A stretch of 64,000 nt of DNA. Origin: Eutreptiella sp. 'Long Island Sound 2002'. Lineage: Eukaryota > Euglenozoa > Euglenophyceae > Eutreptiales > Eutreptiaceae. Below the pieces are notes generated by a model. The model saw only the letters and a list, made by a program, of their open reading frames with translations, was not told the DNA's origin and made no database searches. This document shows positions 1-11,431 of this stretch, piece after piece. The DNA lies in NCBI GenBank assembly GCA_964036045.1, contig OZ038390.1:33420819-33484818 (forward strand), read 5' to 3'. Positions within the stretch are counted from its first letter, which is position 1. Each line of letters opens with the position of its first letter. The position numbers and the translations under genes were made by a program.

Positions 1-504
1 TTTTTTCACACCATTGACAAACACTATTGTTCAGTTTGGGGGCAGAACTTTGGGAATCTTGTTGCCATATGACACCGCATCTTCCGACAAAAGTTGCACC
101 AACATTGAAAACACTGAAACATTTGGAATTATGTTCTGATTCTTGTCCCAGATCTCGCTTGCTGCTGTTACCAGAACCCCCCTGGCCCTTCGTACCAATA
201 CCAACATCATCGATGGAGAGTGCCCTCCAAACATCATGGTTTGGGAATGACTGAATGTGAAGCCTGCCAGCCTACCAGTGCTGGGAGGGGAGTGGACGCC
301 ATGGGGGCAGTGGGACAAGCATTCCACTCTCACTCACAAAGCCCCCCCCCCCCCCGTCCCTGCTTGCTGCTTGCAATAAACCACATCTCACCCCAGAATC
401 TCAAATGGAATAGAAACTGAACTTGCGAAACCCAGCTCAGTGACCCTAACTCCTGGTGGAGTGTACATGGGAGGAGGGTACATGCACTGCACACTCCTCT
501 GCAG
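1..504. other. No gene recognised; possible upstream intron of the kinase gene
   Basis: No reading frame here has protein-like composition. A poly(C) run lies near position 345. The pyrimidine-rich stretch ending in ctgcag at 499-504 is a plausible 3' splice site for the exon that follows, so the interval is probably intron or 5' UTR of the histidine kinase gene. That is inference. Confidence 0.3.
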
Positions 505-798
505 GATATGTTGGGCAACACAGCACAGAAGCTGCAGCCCTCGGAAGCAGTGCGGAAAACCAATTTTAGATCGGCTGCAGTGAAGTCCAACCCAAGCCTG
601 AACTCCTACATTGAGGGCTATGAAACAGACAACAGGTCCAGTTCTTCCAGGGCTTCCAGGCCCGGCTCCATGGGGGCCATTTCTTCCAAGGTCTCCAGGC
701 CTGGTTCCATGGGGTTTATCAGCCCTTCGCCGCAGATGCAGAGTCCGCAAACTAAGGACACAGGGTGCCAGTCAAGGGTCCCAGTGTGGCCTTTGAAG
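505..798 (+). CDS. Hybrid histidine kinase, candidate exon 1 (N-terminal low-complexity region)
   Basis: This is a 294-nt open stretch (98 codons) between an acceptor-like ctgcag at 499-504 and a donor-like gtgtgg at 799. It begins Asp-Met-Leu-Gly-Asn; the ATG at 508 could be the start codon, or the exon could continue from one outside the window. The product is hydrophilic and rich in Ser, Pro and Arg, with two imperfect copies of SRPGSMG followed by (A/F)IS. It ends in phase 0, as the next candidate exon requires. No domain is recognisable. It would form the cytoplasmic N-terminus before the membrane region. The link to the kinase rests on phase, strand and position only. Confidence 0.42.
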
Positions 799-3289
799 GT
801 GTGGTCCTCCTATTGCCATTTCCATTGAGCCACTTCACTGAATTCTCCACTTGCCAGCACCCAGCGCCCCAAGGGGAGGGGGTGTTCTGTGCTTGATGAT
901 ATGTGAACCCACCAGAATATAGTTCATAGTGCTTAGGTGCAGTGGAACCGCATCGCACTTCTTGTCTTTGCCTCTCTACTGCAGCGAAAGGCGCCTATGA
1001 CACGTCACTGAAGAGCTTTTCTCTTTGACTTTTGGTTTGCACTTCTGCTCTGTGCCTGACGGTACCGGTGGTGCACACGCATCTGTATCCCATAGCAGGG
1101 GCGGAGAAGAGAGCACAGGACTAAGCACAGGGCATGTGCCTCAGGGGGAGCGTCAGCGCGCCGGGCAGGCGCTAGGCATCTGTTTGGGCCACTGTTGATA
1201 CGGAGCCCTAATCCACGCTTTTGGCATGGCCCCTTTCCCGTTGGGGATATGGACTGGCCCCTTTCCAGTTGGGGATATGGACTAGCCCCTTTGAGGGTGG
1301 GGATATGGACAGGCCCCTGCTTTTACTTTCATTGGAAGAAGGAATGGAACTTTGACGGCCCGGCAACAGTCGTACAATCATGGGCATGGGCGGTATAGGG
1401 CACGCATTGAGCATTTGTTTGGTCATTTGTGGCATTGGGGTTTGGTTAGGAACATCTGGCGTAGCGCCCCCAATGAATTGCACCAGTCCGTGCGTGTTTT
1501 GGTGCATTTCACGCAATTTTGCATTCGGAGGCAGGTCACCCTCGTTATGGACCATGGGGCCATGTCCCACTTCATGTTTGGGCTGACAACAGCAACCCAG
1601 CCGCCACGCAAGATGAAGGAGAGGATGAGATGTGTGTGCCTTGTGTTGTCAGAAGCGCCCCACCATCACAGCTTGTGGTGAGTGCAGAGAGCATTTTTGT
1701 GAAAGTATTGATGCCTACACTGGTGGGGAACCAATTGCTTATTAGCCATTGCATGAGTAATACACATTGATGTTGAAAATCTCCATTTCGCCTTATGCAG
1801 ATCGCTTGGTAGGGAAGGTCTGCAGTCCACTCTGGTCGACTTGGGGGGCTCCTCTAGGGGAGGGTTAAATCCGGGGTTACAGTCGGGATAGTTAATACAA
1901 AAGTAGTGCACTGGGCGCGCACCAGGCAAACCCCCCCCCCCCCCCCCGCCCCTCAGCCCTCTTGTGTGTTTGTGGTGACCCACAGCACTTGGCTGTAGCC
2001 CATGGCGGCCAATGCCAAGGGTGAAACGTCTGACAAGTGCAGTGCACCGCTGATGGTGTGGAGTGGTGCACCTTCCGAACTGCACAGCCATGGGAACGAC
2101 CGCAGAGGAAGCTTGCCGGCGCCACAGCACGGGGTGGGCACCACGGGGGCAATGGTGCGCAATGGGGCTGGCCAAAAAGAGAAGAGCTGCGCTTGTCCTC
2201 TCCCCACTGTTGGTAGGCGCAGATCACATGAAGGATAGCGCTGTGGGCACTGGTTGGTTAAGGATTCGTAGATTCGCCACACCCTCCTCCGGTCAAGTGT
2301 GCTCCCAGTGCAGTGAGCCCCAGCGCAAGAAGGCACAGAACGTAACAGGCACCATATTATAACAATTGGCTCAATAATTGGTTACTTCTCCCCCTCTGCC
2401 CATGAATCGCCGTGCGCAAGAACCGGCCCCTAGTTCCATGGCACTTTTCCTGACACCACTTTTTTTTTCCAGCAGAATTGGGTTTTCATGGCTGTGGTGG
2501 ATGTGGTGGATGGCAACGATTCAGGCACGCAGGACGAATTTTGATGTGCGCTACATGACAATACATGCATGCCTGTCCTTGGGTGTGCATTTGTGCATGG
2601 TTTTCACTGTGAAAAAGGAAAGGGCATACATCCCCCAGCGCATGGCATCTTTTCCCCCGTAGTACAGGGCTGCTCATGGCCGTGCGCAAGAACCAAAACC
2701 AACGCTTGTGCACATGGGGCTGTACAACGGAGGAGGTGTGCATGGATGGGTCGGGGGCTGGGTTGTACACAGGGACTGTACATGGGAAGACTGTGCGCAG
2801 GGGCCAAACCCTGCCCTCCCTCCCTCCATCACCTGCCCCATTCCCTCATCATGAACCCCCTCCCTCTTGCATCCTGCCTTCAAGATATGCCAAGCCTGAA
2901 CCCTAACATACCACCCTCCCTGATGTATGTTTGTATGTCGCTGACTCCCAAACTCCAGAACCCCCACTGTCCATGCCCATGCACCGACAAAGGGAGTATA
3001 TGCATTGCGTGCAAAATGTCCATGTGGATGCATGCACTTGCCACTACACGTCCGCCAGCTCAGACTCTATCACAAAGAGCCGCGTCCTACCGAGTTGTGT
3101 GCTGGATGCAGCTGTTTCTTGTTGAGTCCTGGAAAAGGCAGGGGCAGGTATTACTGGGTGGCCACCGGCACAGGGCTGCTTCCTTGCAGAACTCAGTGGC
3201 CCTGCCGAACGCGGCTGGCGAGTCTGGCTGTGTATGCCCTCTGTTTCACGTCCCCCGGTCTCACAGGTGCACTCCCACTATTCGTTCAG
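799..3289 (+). other. Intron 1 of the kinase gene (predicted)
   Basis: This 2.5-kb interval starts with GT and ends with AG (ttcgttcag). It holds a 28-bp tandem repeat at 1230-1317, a poly(C) run near 1931-1947, and no frame I can assign to a protein family. Small extra exons cannot be excluded. Confidence 0.35.
1230..1317 (+). repeat. 28-bp minisatellite, about 3 copies
   Basis: Units start at 1230, 1258 and 1286, followed by a partial unit. Each has the pattern CCCCTTT, six variable bases, then GGGGATATGGAC and a short tail. The first two units differ at very few positions; the third is more diverged. Confidence 0.85.
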
Positions 3290-3583
3290 GATAACCCGCA
3301 GCAGCCACCAGCCAGACCAATGCGGCTTGTGGACGCGAAGCGCCGGTGCTTCTTTCACTCCGTGACCTCCTTCGGCCAGTCCACCGAAGGCCTCATGTCG
3401 TACGAGGAGGGGAAGATGCCAGGGGCTGAGGCTGGGAACGAGAGCACCACTATGCCCGAATCCCAGTCCCATGACAGCCTGCTCCAGCACATGCCCCAGC
3501 ACGCGCCTGGGACCCACCCGGAGGGTGTTGTATCGGAATTCAGGGCCCAGCTGGAGCAAATGTTTATGCAGCAAATCGAAAAG
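3290..3583 (+). CDS. Hybrid histidine kinase, candidate exon 2 (cytosolic linker before the membrane domain)
   Basis: A 294-nt open segment lies between acceptor ttcgttcag (ending 3289) and donor gtccgc (from 3584), phase 0 at both ends. Codons favour G or C at the third position, as in the later kinase exons. The product is hydrophilic, starts DNPQQPPARP, has an acidic and Ser-rich middle (MSYEEGKMPGAEAG) and ends in a helix-prone stretch, FRAQLEQMFMQQIEK. Joining to exon 3 gives QQIEK-VPQPQLPW, an uninterrupted frame just before the first membrane helix. An alternative acceptor at 3265-3266 would extend the exon in another phase. No known domain was recognised. Confidence 0.5.
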
Positions 3584-3689
3584 GTCCGCCCTTGTCCACC
3601 TGTGACGCCCTGCCCATGCCTTGTGCTTCGGTGACTAGGCAGGCGGTCTCATGCCAGTTCACAACACTCTTTATTGCTGGCACGCAAGA

Positions 3690-3792
3690 CAACCCCCAAA
3701 AAATCCAGCAGGGCACCTCCCGATTTGGCGCCTCTATCCTGGGTGCCATCGGTGAGTTTTTGGCTCAAAACTTGGGTTCGGGCACCACCTAG
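3690..3792 (+). repeat. Dispersed repeat, second copy near 8550-8655
   Basis: Both copies share GGGCACCTCCCGA, then TTGG(C/T)GCCT, GGGT or GGCT followed by GCCA or ACCA, TGAGTTTTTGGCTCAAAA and a GGGTTCGGG-like tail. The copy near 8550 is in the same orientation. Each is followed by sequence rich in CTTG units. No coding capacity was recognised. Confidence 0.65.
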
Positions 3793-4029
3793 GCGCTAGG
3801 AGGGGTAGAGTAGAGTAAAGCCCGAAGTGCAGGCACAGAGTAATGGCCAAAACGGAAAGGAGACGGGTTGTTGCTTGCTTGTTGTTGTTGCTAGCTAGAT
3901 TTCAGGCGAGAGGGGTGTAGTAATATATATATCCGCCAATCTACACACTCCTCCATGCTGCAGGCAAGGTGGGTCATGAAGAAATCGCTTTTGTCAAGGC
4001 GTTTGGGGTTTTTGGAGGGCCAAAACGGG

Positions 4030-4310
4030 CCACCACGGGCTCAAAAACAGGCGAAAACCACTTTTTTGTGCATACCAAATGGTTCAGGATCACTTTTGGA
4101 AAAGCGCAGTTTTGACCCATTTTTCACCTTTTTTTTGGTCTCAAAATGGCCCGTTTTCAAGACATTCCGGCATTTTCGGCTCACAGGCTCACAGGCTCAA
4201 AACGAGCTAAAACCACTTGTTTTGGCATCCCACGTGGTCTAGGATCGTTTTTGGAAAATTTCACTTTTTTGCCCTCAGTGGACCCTGACCCATTTTGGCA
4301 CCCACCTGTT
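4030..4310 (+). repeat. Imperfect tandem duplication, about 155 bp per unit
   Basis: Two units share the order GGCTCAAAA, AAAACCACTT, a short GGCAT or GCATACC segment, GGTTCAGGATC or GGTCTAGGATC, TTTTGGAAAA and TTTGACCCATTTT-like tails. Adjacent sequence is also low complexity. Confidence 0.6.
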
Positions 4311-4729
4311 TGGGCGTGAGCTTGCAGCTTGCCGCAGCGTAGTGGGCATTCCTACAGGAGTCTCGGTGTCCATTTTGCGATTTCCAGAGGTGGAGACCAT
4401 AACAAGTGGGGGGCCGCGGGTGGACTACATGCCCTCGGAAGCACATTTTGAGCCGCATAACCCAAGGTACGGCCCGTTCTTGGTTTGGGGCTGTGTTCAG
4501 CCAATCACCACAGGTTCTGGGTCTCCTGGGGCCCTTTTTGAGGCATTTCTTGGACACATCGTGGAGTTAGAGGGCACCAAATAGGTCTTTGCCATACCGG
4601 GGGGGATTTAGAAAGGGACAAATTTGATGTGGACAAGTTTGGAAGTCCTACCTTGTACCAAATATTTCCTTCAAGTTTAAGGATGCGATGTGTCAAAATG
4701 TGTGCACCAGGCATGGGCTGCAGGAGGGG

Positions 4730-5075
4730 TGGGTTTTCTGCGCAGGAGGGGTGGGTTTTCTGCGCGCTGCATGCAAGTGTGAATGCGCAACGTAGATGAG
4801 ACGTGGTGTCAACTGACACTGCGTTCTCCATGGGGCCTCAAGACCGCCGATGTTCACCGCAGAAGGAGAGTTGTGGGCAGATGGACAGTGGTCCAGCGGG
4901 AGCTGTGCGCAGTCTTTGCACCACTGTTTTTGCAGCCCACAGTCATGGCCACCAGGAAAGAACAGCAACCATCCAGAGCCCACTAGGAAATATCAGCAAC
5001 CATCCAGAGGCCATCAGGAAATATCAGCAACCAAAGGCCAAAAGGAAATGACAGCAGCCATCCACTAGGAAGCAA
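4730..5075 (+). repeat. Short minisatellites
   Basis: At 4730-4765 a 21-22 bp unit (CAGGAGGGGTGGGTTTTCTG) occurs twice. At 4950-5075 about four units of 30-36 bp share AGGAAATATCAGCAACC and CATCCAGAG. A related unit occurs alone near 33,505-33,555. Confidence 0.7.
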
Positions 5076-5094
5076 CAACAAGGGACCTGATACC

Positions 5095-6130
5095 AAATCA
5101 CCTCGAAGAGGGTTGTTAGATCAAGCGCAGGTGCGTACGCCATTTGCCCCCCTTTTTGGGGTCATTCGCGTACGATACCCCAAGGTATGGTACCGGATGT
5201 CCAACCCCTTGTAAAATCATCATTTTAGGAGAGAAAATGATCCCCCAATGAATTTTTCGTTTTTGACCCCTTTAGCCCCCCATACCCGGGTACCCCTTTT
5301 TGGGGGGGTGGGGGTGGGGGGGTGTCGGGGGGGGGGTCAAAACTTCTTTGCGTATTCTGGGTGCTGTGTGTGGATTTGGACCCAGGGGCAACTTTTTTCT
5401 TGTACATGGACCCCCTAACCCATGGCGGGGGTCCCGGGTCCGAACTCCGGGTACCCCCGGTCGCCCCCCCCCCCCCCTATGGGCCCTTGCTAGTGAGGAC
5501 TTAGCCGTTTTCACGCCGGATAAGGCTGTTTAGTGACACCTGCAAGATTTCCAAAATTCGATTTTTTCGGAAACCCTTCTGTCGCCCCTGGGATGGGTTT
5601 GGGTGATGATTTAGTGACAATGTGTGTACTTGAGCACCCATGGGGACCCACGTAGTGGCTGCCAAGCCCATATAGCCCGAACCATGGCCCCCCAAAAAGC
5701 CCCGAAATTGCCGTTGTGGCTGTTTAGTGACACTTGCAAGATTTCTGAAATTCGCCTTTTTCGGAAACCCTTCTGTTGCCCCTGGGATGGGTGTGGGTGA
5801 TGATTTGGTGACAATACGGGTACTTGAGCACCCATGGGGACCCACGTTGTGGCCGCTAAGCCTATGTAGCCCGTGCCATGGGCCCTCCGAAAGCTTCAAA
5901 ATTGCTGTTTGTAGGTGGTTCAATGGCCTTTGGTGTGTGCACAAACTGCTTAAGCAGTTTTCCACCCTCTGCAGGTCAAAAATGGAAATCACCTCGCAGA
6001 GGTTGTTAGATCAAAGCCAGGCAGGCGTATATAGGGGAAAACGCCACATACCCCCCCATTTTGGGCTTTTTTGGGCCTATTCGCGTCCCCTACCCCAAGG
6101 GGTTGAATTGTTTGTTTAACCCCTTGTAAA
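5095..6130 (+). repeat. Dispersed module with internal 194-bp tandem duplication
   Basis: The module starts ATCACCTCGAAGAGG then TTGTTAGATCAA at 5098. A second copy starts at 5986 (ATCACCTCGCAGAGG) and a third, more diverged, at 29,445. Between the first two lies a two-copy tandem repeat (5524-5717 and 5718 to about 5905) sharing GGCTGTTTAGTGACAC, TTTCGGAAACCCTTCTG and TTGAGCACCCATGGGGACCC. Confidence 0.75.
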
Positions 6131-6426
6131 ATCATTATTTTGTCCAATAAACGCATCCCCCAATGAGTTTTTGGTCCGGACCCCCCCAGACCCCCTCCAC
6201 TTGAAACCCACTTTTTTGAGGTTTTGAGGGAGGGGGGGGGGGGGCGGTGGGGGGGGGGGCGTGAGTCAAAAATGTCGAATAAATGACCCCCCTTTTTTCG
6301 GGTCGAAAATCATGAATCTTTTGGTTTTTTTCGATTTTGAGCCGAAAGAGTGTTTCTGGGTCCCGACTCCATGGGGTTTGTATGGGGCGGAGTGGGACGA
6401 GCGCTCATGCAATTTATGCACTTTTC

Positions 6427-7668
6427 AGCCATTTTTGCTATGTCGGCGGTTTCGGCGACGTCGGTGACCCCTTGGTACCCACTCTGAGGGGTGTGAGTGG
6501 GGATGTTGTGATAGTATATGCCTACTAGGATACAGAAGGACGTTTTTAGCAGTCTCTAGGCTTGCTGAGAGCCGGTCACAACCCGTACCAAAGACGTGAA
6601 ATGACTGTTTCCACCAATAATGGCCTCGTGAATGGGCCGGCCCACAACCTGCTAATGCAGTTTTTCACCCTGGGCAGCTCAAAAATCGAAGTTTTCGAAA
6701 CTTTTTTTTATGATATTGTGACCACACGATATGACCATCCAAGGTATGTAAAGCATGTTTTAAGCCGTATTTACGTGTTTTTCACCCTATTTGGGTATTA
6801 GGTCGGGGGGGGGGGGGGGGGCTCCCAAGGGATGGGTACGCAACCTGCTAATGCAGTTCTTCACCCTGGGCAACTCAAAAATCGAAGTTTTTGAAACTTA
6901 TTTTTTTGATATTGTGATCACCTAAAATGACCATCCAAGGTATGTAAAGCATGCTTTAGGCCGTATTTACATGATTTTCACCCTATTTGGGTATTGGGCG
7001 GGGGGGGGGGGGGGGGGCGGGGGGTCTCCCAAGGGATTGGTACACAACCTGCTAATGCAGTTTTTCACCTTGGGCAGCTCAAAAATCGAAGTTTTCGAAA
7101 CTTGTTTTTATGATATTGTGACCACACGATATGACCCTTCAAGGTATGTAAAGCATGTTTCAGGCCGTATTTACATGTTTTTCACCCTATTTGGGTATTA
7201 GGTCCCGGGGGGGGGTCCTCCCAATGGATTGGTACTCAACCTGCTTATTCAATTCTTCACCCTGGGCAGCTCAAAAATCGAGGTTTTCGAAACCTGTTTT
7301 TTTTTTTGATACCATGGTCACCTAAAATGACCATCCAAGCTATGTAAAGCAGGTTTTAGGCCGTATTTATGTGTTTTTCACCCTATGTGGGTATTAGTTC
7401 CGGGGGGGGGGGGGGGGGTCTCCGGGGGGGTCTCACAAGGGATGGGTACACAACCTGCTTTTGCAGTTTTTCACCATGGGCAGCTCAAAAATCGAAGGTT
7501 TCGAAACTTATTTTTGTGATATAGCGATCACTTAAAATGACCATCCAAGCTATGTAAAGCATCTTTTAGGCCGTATTTTTGTCGTTTTCCCCCTATTTTG
7601 TGTGTGTGTGTGTTGCTTGGAGTAGATTCTCTGCTAGGTGGACTTGCCGAAGGCAATAGAATTTTGCA
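6427..7668 (+). repeat. Satellite-bearing element, left copy (inverted partner at 60.5-62.35 kb)
   Basis: The 5' part (about 6427-6640) contains GCCATTTTTGCTATG, GTGACCCCTTGGTACCC and TTTCCACCAATAATGGCC. It matches the reverse complement of the sequence just inside 62.35 kb. About five tandem units of 195-210 bp follow, starting near 6645, 6840, 7045, 7235 and 7449. Each holds CAACCTGCT, CAGCTCAAAAATCGAAG, GATATTGTGA, GTAAAGCATGTTTTAGGCCG, CACCCTATTTGGGTATT and a 9-20 nt G-run. The 3' end is the hairpin TTGCCGAAGGCAA followed by TAGAATTTT. Open frames across units arise because stops are rare in the repeat; unit lengths are not multiples of three. Confidence 0.85.
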
Positions 7669-7684
7669 AAACATTTTTTCGATA

Positions 7685-8352
7685 CTGTGACCACTTACAA
7701 TGATGAAATATGCTATGTAAAGCATGTTTTAGCCCCTCTTTATGTGCTTTTCACCCTATTCGTGTGTGTGTGGGGGGGGGGGGGGGGGCGGGGGGGGCTC
7801 CCAATGGGTCTATGGCACAACCTGCTAATGGAGTTTTCCCGCCTCAGCAACTCAAAAATGGAAATTTCCGAACCAAAATTTTTGATACTTTGACCATCCA
7901 AAATGATCAAATATCCTTTGTGAAGCATGTTTTAGCCCCTCTTTATGTGTTTTTCACATTATTTGGGTGTGTGTGTGGGGGGGGGGGGGGGGCTCTGAAG
8001 GGGTCTAGGGCACAACTTGCTTATGCAGTTTTCCCGCCTTTGCAGCTCAAAAATGGAAATTTCCGAAACTGATTTTTTTAATACTTTGACCATCCAAAAT
8101 TATCAAATATCCCATGTGAAGCATGTTTTAGCCCCTTTTTATGTGTTTTTCCCTCTGTACATAGGCCAGTGGACGCTAAAAGACGAATGCCCTTTTTATG
8201 TGTTTTTCACCCTATTTGGGTGTTGGGGGTGAGGTTACTCCCAAGGTGTCTAGGGCACAACCTGCTTATGCAGTTTTCCCGCCTCAGCAGCTCAAGAATG
8301 GTTGTCCCTCTCCCCTCTTCGAGGTGCCTTGCCGAAGGCAATAGAATTTTTC
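7685..8352 (+). repeat. Related satellite block, about three units, with the same terminal hairpin motif
   Basis: Units of about 180-190 bp are diverged from the previous array. They share CACAACCTGCT, a CCGCCTCAGCA-like segment, CTCAAAAATGGAAATTTCCG, GACCATCCAAAAT and GTTTTAGCCCCT-CTTTATGTG, plus G-runs after GTGTGTGTG. The block ends with TTGCCGAAGGCAA and TAGAATTTTT near 8326, the same signature that ends the preceding element. Confidence 0.8.
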
Positions 8353-8807
8353 CTTCATTTCTAAGGACCCGTTCCAGATATTTCCCCCCCTAATTTTAGC
8401 CCTCCCAAAAAAAAATCCCCCTCAAATTGTTCCCCCCCATTAAGGAAGTAAAGCCGGTAGCGGAGTGTACCAACTGTTTTTTCGGTCGCTCGACCGTTTT
8501 GCATGGGTTTCTGTGCCATTTGGGGCAAACAATGGCTGTTTATGGCCCAAAAAGCCCCAAATTTGGGAGGGCACCTCCCGACTTGGTGCCTGCGTCTTGG
8601 GCTACCACCAATGAGTTTTTGGCTCAAAAGTTGGATTTGGGAACGCCACGTGTGGGGTTGCAAACCACCAGACTTGTGGCCGGCGAAGTCTTGCTATGTC
8701 CTAGTATTTCACAAAACGGATTGTTGAAGTGCTTGCTTGCTTGCTTCTTGTTGCTTGCTTGCGGCGGACTAATGGAGAGGAGGGTGTAGTATGGGGGGGG
8801 GGTGTTC

Positions 8808-9046
8808 TGCGGAAATCGACGCCATGAGGGGTTTTGCAACCCCCCCCCCCCCCACCCCCGAGGTGTTTCATGTTTTTTCGTGATTTTTGGTGCCACGAAC
8901 CCACTGCGAAATCCCTACGAAAAGAGGGGGGGGTTGCAAAACCCCTCATGGCGTCCATTTCCGCAGAAGCAGCCCCCCCCCCCTTTTTAGTAGGGATTTT
9001 GCAATGGGTTCGTGGCACAAAAAATGACACAAAATCAGAAACACCA
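8808..9046. repeat. Two interleaved inverted repeats (A-B-A'-B')
   Basis: Arm A (8808-8848, TGCGGAAATCGACGCCATGA onward) is the reverse complement of A' (about 8924-8965) with about one mismatch. Arm B (about 8860-8918, containing GTGCCACGAACCCACTGCG) is the reverse complement of B' (about 8990-9046) with several mismatches. A and A' contain long C- and G-runs. The arms overlap in order rather than nesting. Confidence 0.8.
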
Positions 9047-9175
9047 CGAAAAGCGGCCATTTTCAAAATGAGGAATAATCACGAAAAATCACAAATGACA
9101 TTTTTCGGGATGTTGGGTCATCACGAATAATCATGACTCTATTTTTGCCGGTTCCTGCTTTTCTTAGCACATACA

Positions 9176-9361
9176 ATGTGTGATTCTGAATTTTATACAC
9201 ATCATGGCCTTGAGCACATAACTAACGATGTAGTTGTTACAACTGATGATACTGATGCAATTGTTGTTGAAGCACCGAAGGAACCGGTACAAAAAAGAAC
9301 ATGGCGACGTGGCGGTACCATGACGGCTGCAAAACGCAAAATGGGCCGCATATTTTGGTGA
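9176..9361 (+). CDS. Small ORF, acidic then basic (hypothetical; possible exon)
   Basis: The 61-codon frame from an ATG begins MCDSEFYTHHGL, runs through an acidic, Thr/Val-rich middle (VVVTTDDTDAIVVEAP) and ends in a basic tail (QKRTWRRGGTM, AAKRKMGRIFW). It ends in TGA and has no similarity that I recognise. It lies 350 bp upstream of a decayed gene on the same strand and could be that gene's first exon. It could equally be chance. Confidence 0.25.
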   Translation: MCDSEFYTHHGLEHITNDVVVTTDDTDAIVVEAPKEPVQKRTWRRGGTMTAAKRKMGRIFW

Positions 9362-9699
9362 CAGCATGCTTACCTAGGGCAATGACATGCTTTGCAAGTG
9401 GTGCTAGGCAGTGGTGAAGTGTGTACGCTTTGCGAACCGCACATACGCACGTCGCTGACTTTTGGCCCGTTTTGCCTGTTATTCCGAGTCTTGGTGCTCG
9501 TTTGCCGTGCTTACTTCGCCAAAAATTAAAGAAAATTAAAAACACGCAAAATGTAGTTCGAGTGGTTGCCGCTTAGATTGGCAAAAAATTGTTAGATTCG
9601 CGCGCATATTCACATTGTCGTACACATGTCTCGTTCGCATTTGCATGTAATTCACATTCGTGCGAAGATCGCGCGAATATGTCCAATGTTTTTCAAGTT

Positions 9700-11431
9700 T
9701 AGCATCTTTCCATGCTTTCGTCCCCCTGTGTAGCTCTCATTTCTCTTGCAATGGCCCTGTTGCAACATGGTAGCCTGCCCGACCCAGCCGCCGACACGCA
9801 TGCCCACTTCCTGGCCCTCCCCCGCCGCCCGCATACGCTGGAGGAGGCCATGTACACGTGGGGCCTATTTGTGGGGGAGGTGGTGGAGTGGGCAAAGGGT
9901 TTGGACCCCTCCCCCACCCTCATCCATATTGACATGAGGGACCCCGAGCGTGCGCGTGCCCTTTGCAAGAAAGGGGTGGGCCACAGGCCTGTGGCAACAG
10001 CTGCAGCTGACCCTCCCCGAGTTGAGGGCCGTCCGCCTTAGCCCCGCCCCCAAAACGGTTGACTCCCTCTTGGGGGTCATCTATGCACGGGTCGAGCAAG
10101 TTGAAATCGGGGGTTTGCACCATATACCCCACCACTAACCTCGTCCACTGCCCCCCGCGCATGGATATGATCGCCCTAAACCAGTACTTCCCTGCTGATG
10201 ATCCGAAGGGGGACCATTCTTCTTTCCCTTTTCAGTAGCAGACCGCCTCACTTAGTGGTGGGATGACTTGGGGATCTTCCCCTCCCACCCTGAGATGCCC
10301 CCCCTCCACAACATCCCCGACATCACTCTTCCCACGCTTCATCACATGCGTGGGTTGAGTTGGTATCGGGGATTGCCGCCCCCCCCCCCTTCATTACCCC
10401 TTCATTACATTTGTCTGTTTTTTAATTAGGTCACCCCCCCCCCTTCATTACCCCTGAACCCCCTTTGCGAACCGCCCCCTTGCCGGACCCCCCCCCCCGC
10501 GCCTATGCAACCCCTAACCCCTCCCTCCACCTCGACCGTCCGCACCTCCCAAAGTTGATGGGCTTGGGTATACGGTGAACGGAGACGCCCTGAGGGTTAC
10601 ACGGGGTGCACGGGGTGCTGCGTGTCACTATATGTGGTATCCCGGGCATGCGCGACGCAGTGGCGGCAGCAACGGGCAAGTCTGCAGCTGTCGTTGTGCG
10701 TAATTTGTTTCAGCCCATTCTAGATCCTGCCCTCATTCAAGCGAAGACGGTAACAAAGGGGAGGTTGAACAATGACAAGACAATTGGGAAGGGAAAGGTT
10801 AGGTTGGAGTGTGCTGCGGCTGTGCAATTCATGCGCACCCGGCGGTGGGAGGCACTCATTACGATGTGCCTCGAGGAGGGTGGAATGAACAACAAGCGGG
10901 TGGGAGGTAGGCTATGGGGTGATGTTTGTAGGGGGTGGTGGGACAACTTTGCCCGGATGTGCATGTATGCATGGCAAACGGATGGGCTGTCCAGGGGGGA
11001 GGTAGGAAGGCTACGCAAATGTAGTATAAGAATGGAGAAGGGCCCACTTAGTGTTACAGTGGCCTAAGCTGCTGTGGTCACATTTGTGGATTGACCACAT
11101 GTATTTCTTTGCCCGCAAGTGGATAATCCTCCGCAAATTTTCTTGCTTTGCCATGGAAGGCAACCACCGTAGGCTAAAGCGCATGCTGCGTAATAGCGGG
11201 GGCCTAAGCCTCCCGCGTGGCCGCCTAGGTGTGCAGGGTGTGGTTGACAACCACACCATAGATGACAGCCTCCGTCGAGAGGGGTGGGATGTCACCAAGA
11301 GGTCCATGCGTGGACAAGGGCCCGTGATAGTGCGGCAATTGGCGCGGCGTACCCGCACGAGGGCACTTAGTGACCTCAACTATGTACATGTTCTCTCACA
11401 GCGTTTCAGACTCCGAAAGCGGCGGGCCTAG
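9700..11431 (+). pseudogene. Decayed multi-frame gene, probably of mobile origin
   Basis: Coding-like sequence continues on one strand but changes frame. Positions 9712-10041 encode ALPRRPHTLEEAMYTWGLF and LIHIDMRDPERARALCKKG, and the next frame continues LTLPELRAVRLSPAPKT and LLGVIYARVEQVE. A C-rich interval with stops follows. From 10606 there is a 153-codon frame (KGRLNNDKTIGKGKVRLECA, RLWGDVCRGWWDNFARMC). It stops at 11067, and a 1-nt shift opens 11051-11431 (LLWSHLWIDHMYFFARKW, FSCFAMEGNHRRLKRMLRNS, VVDNHTIDDSL, GWDVTKRSMRG). The second part looks like a conserved domain seen in repetitive algal proteins, but I cannot name the family. Frameshifts near 9995 and 11048 indicate decay, unless an intron accounts for part of it. 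Confidence 0.5.
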
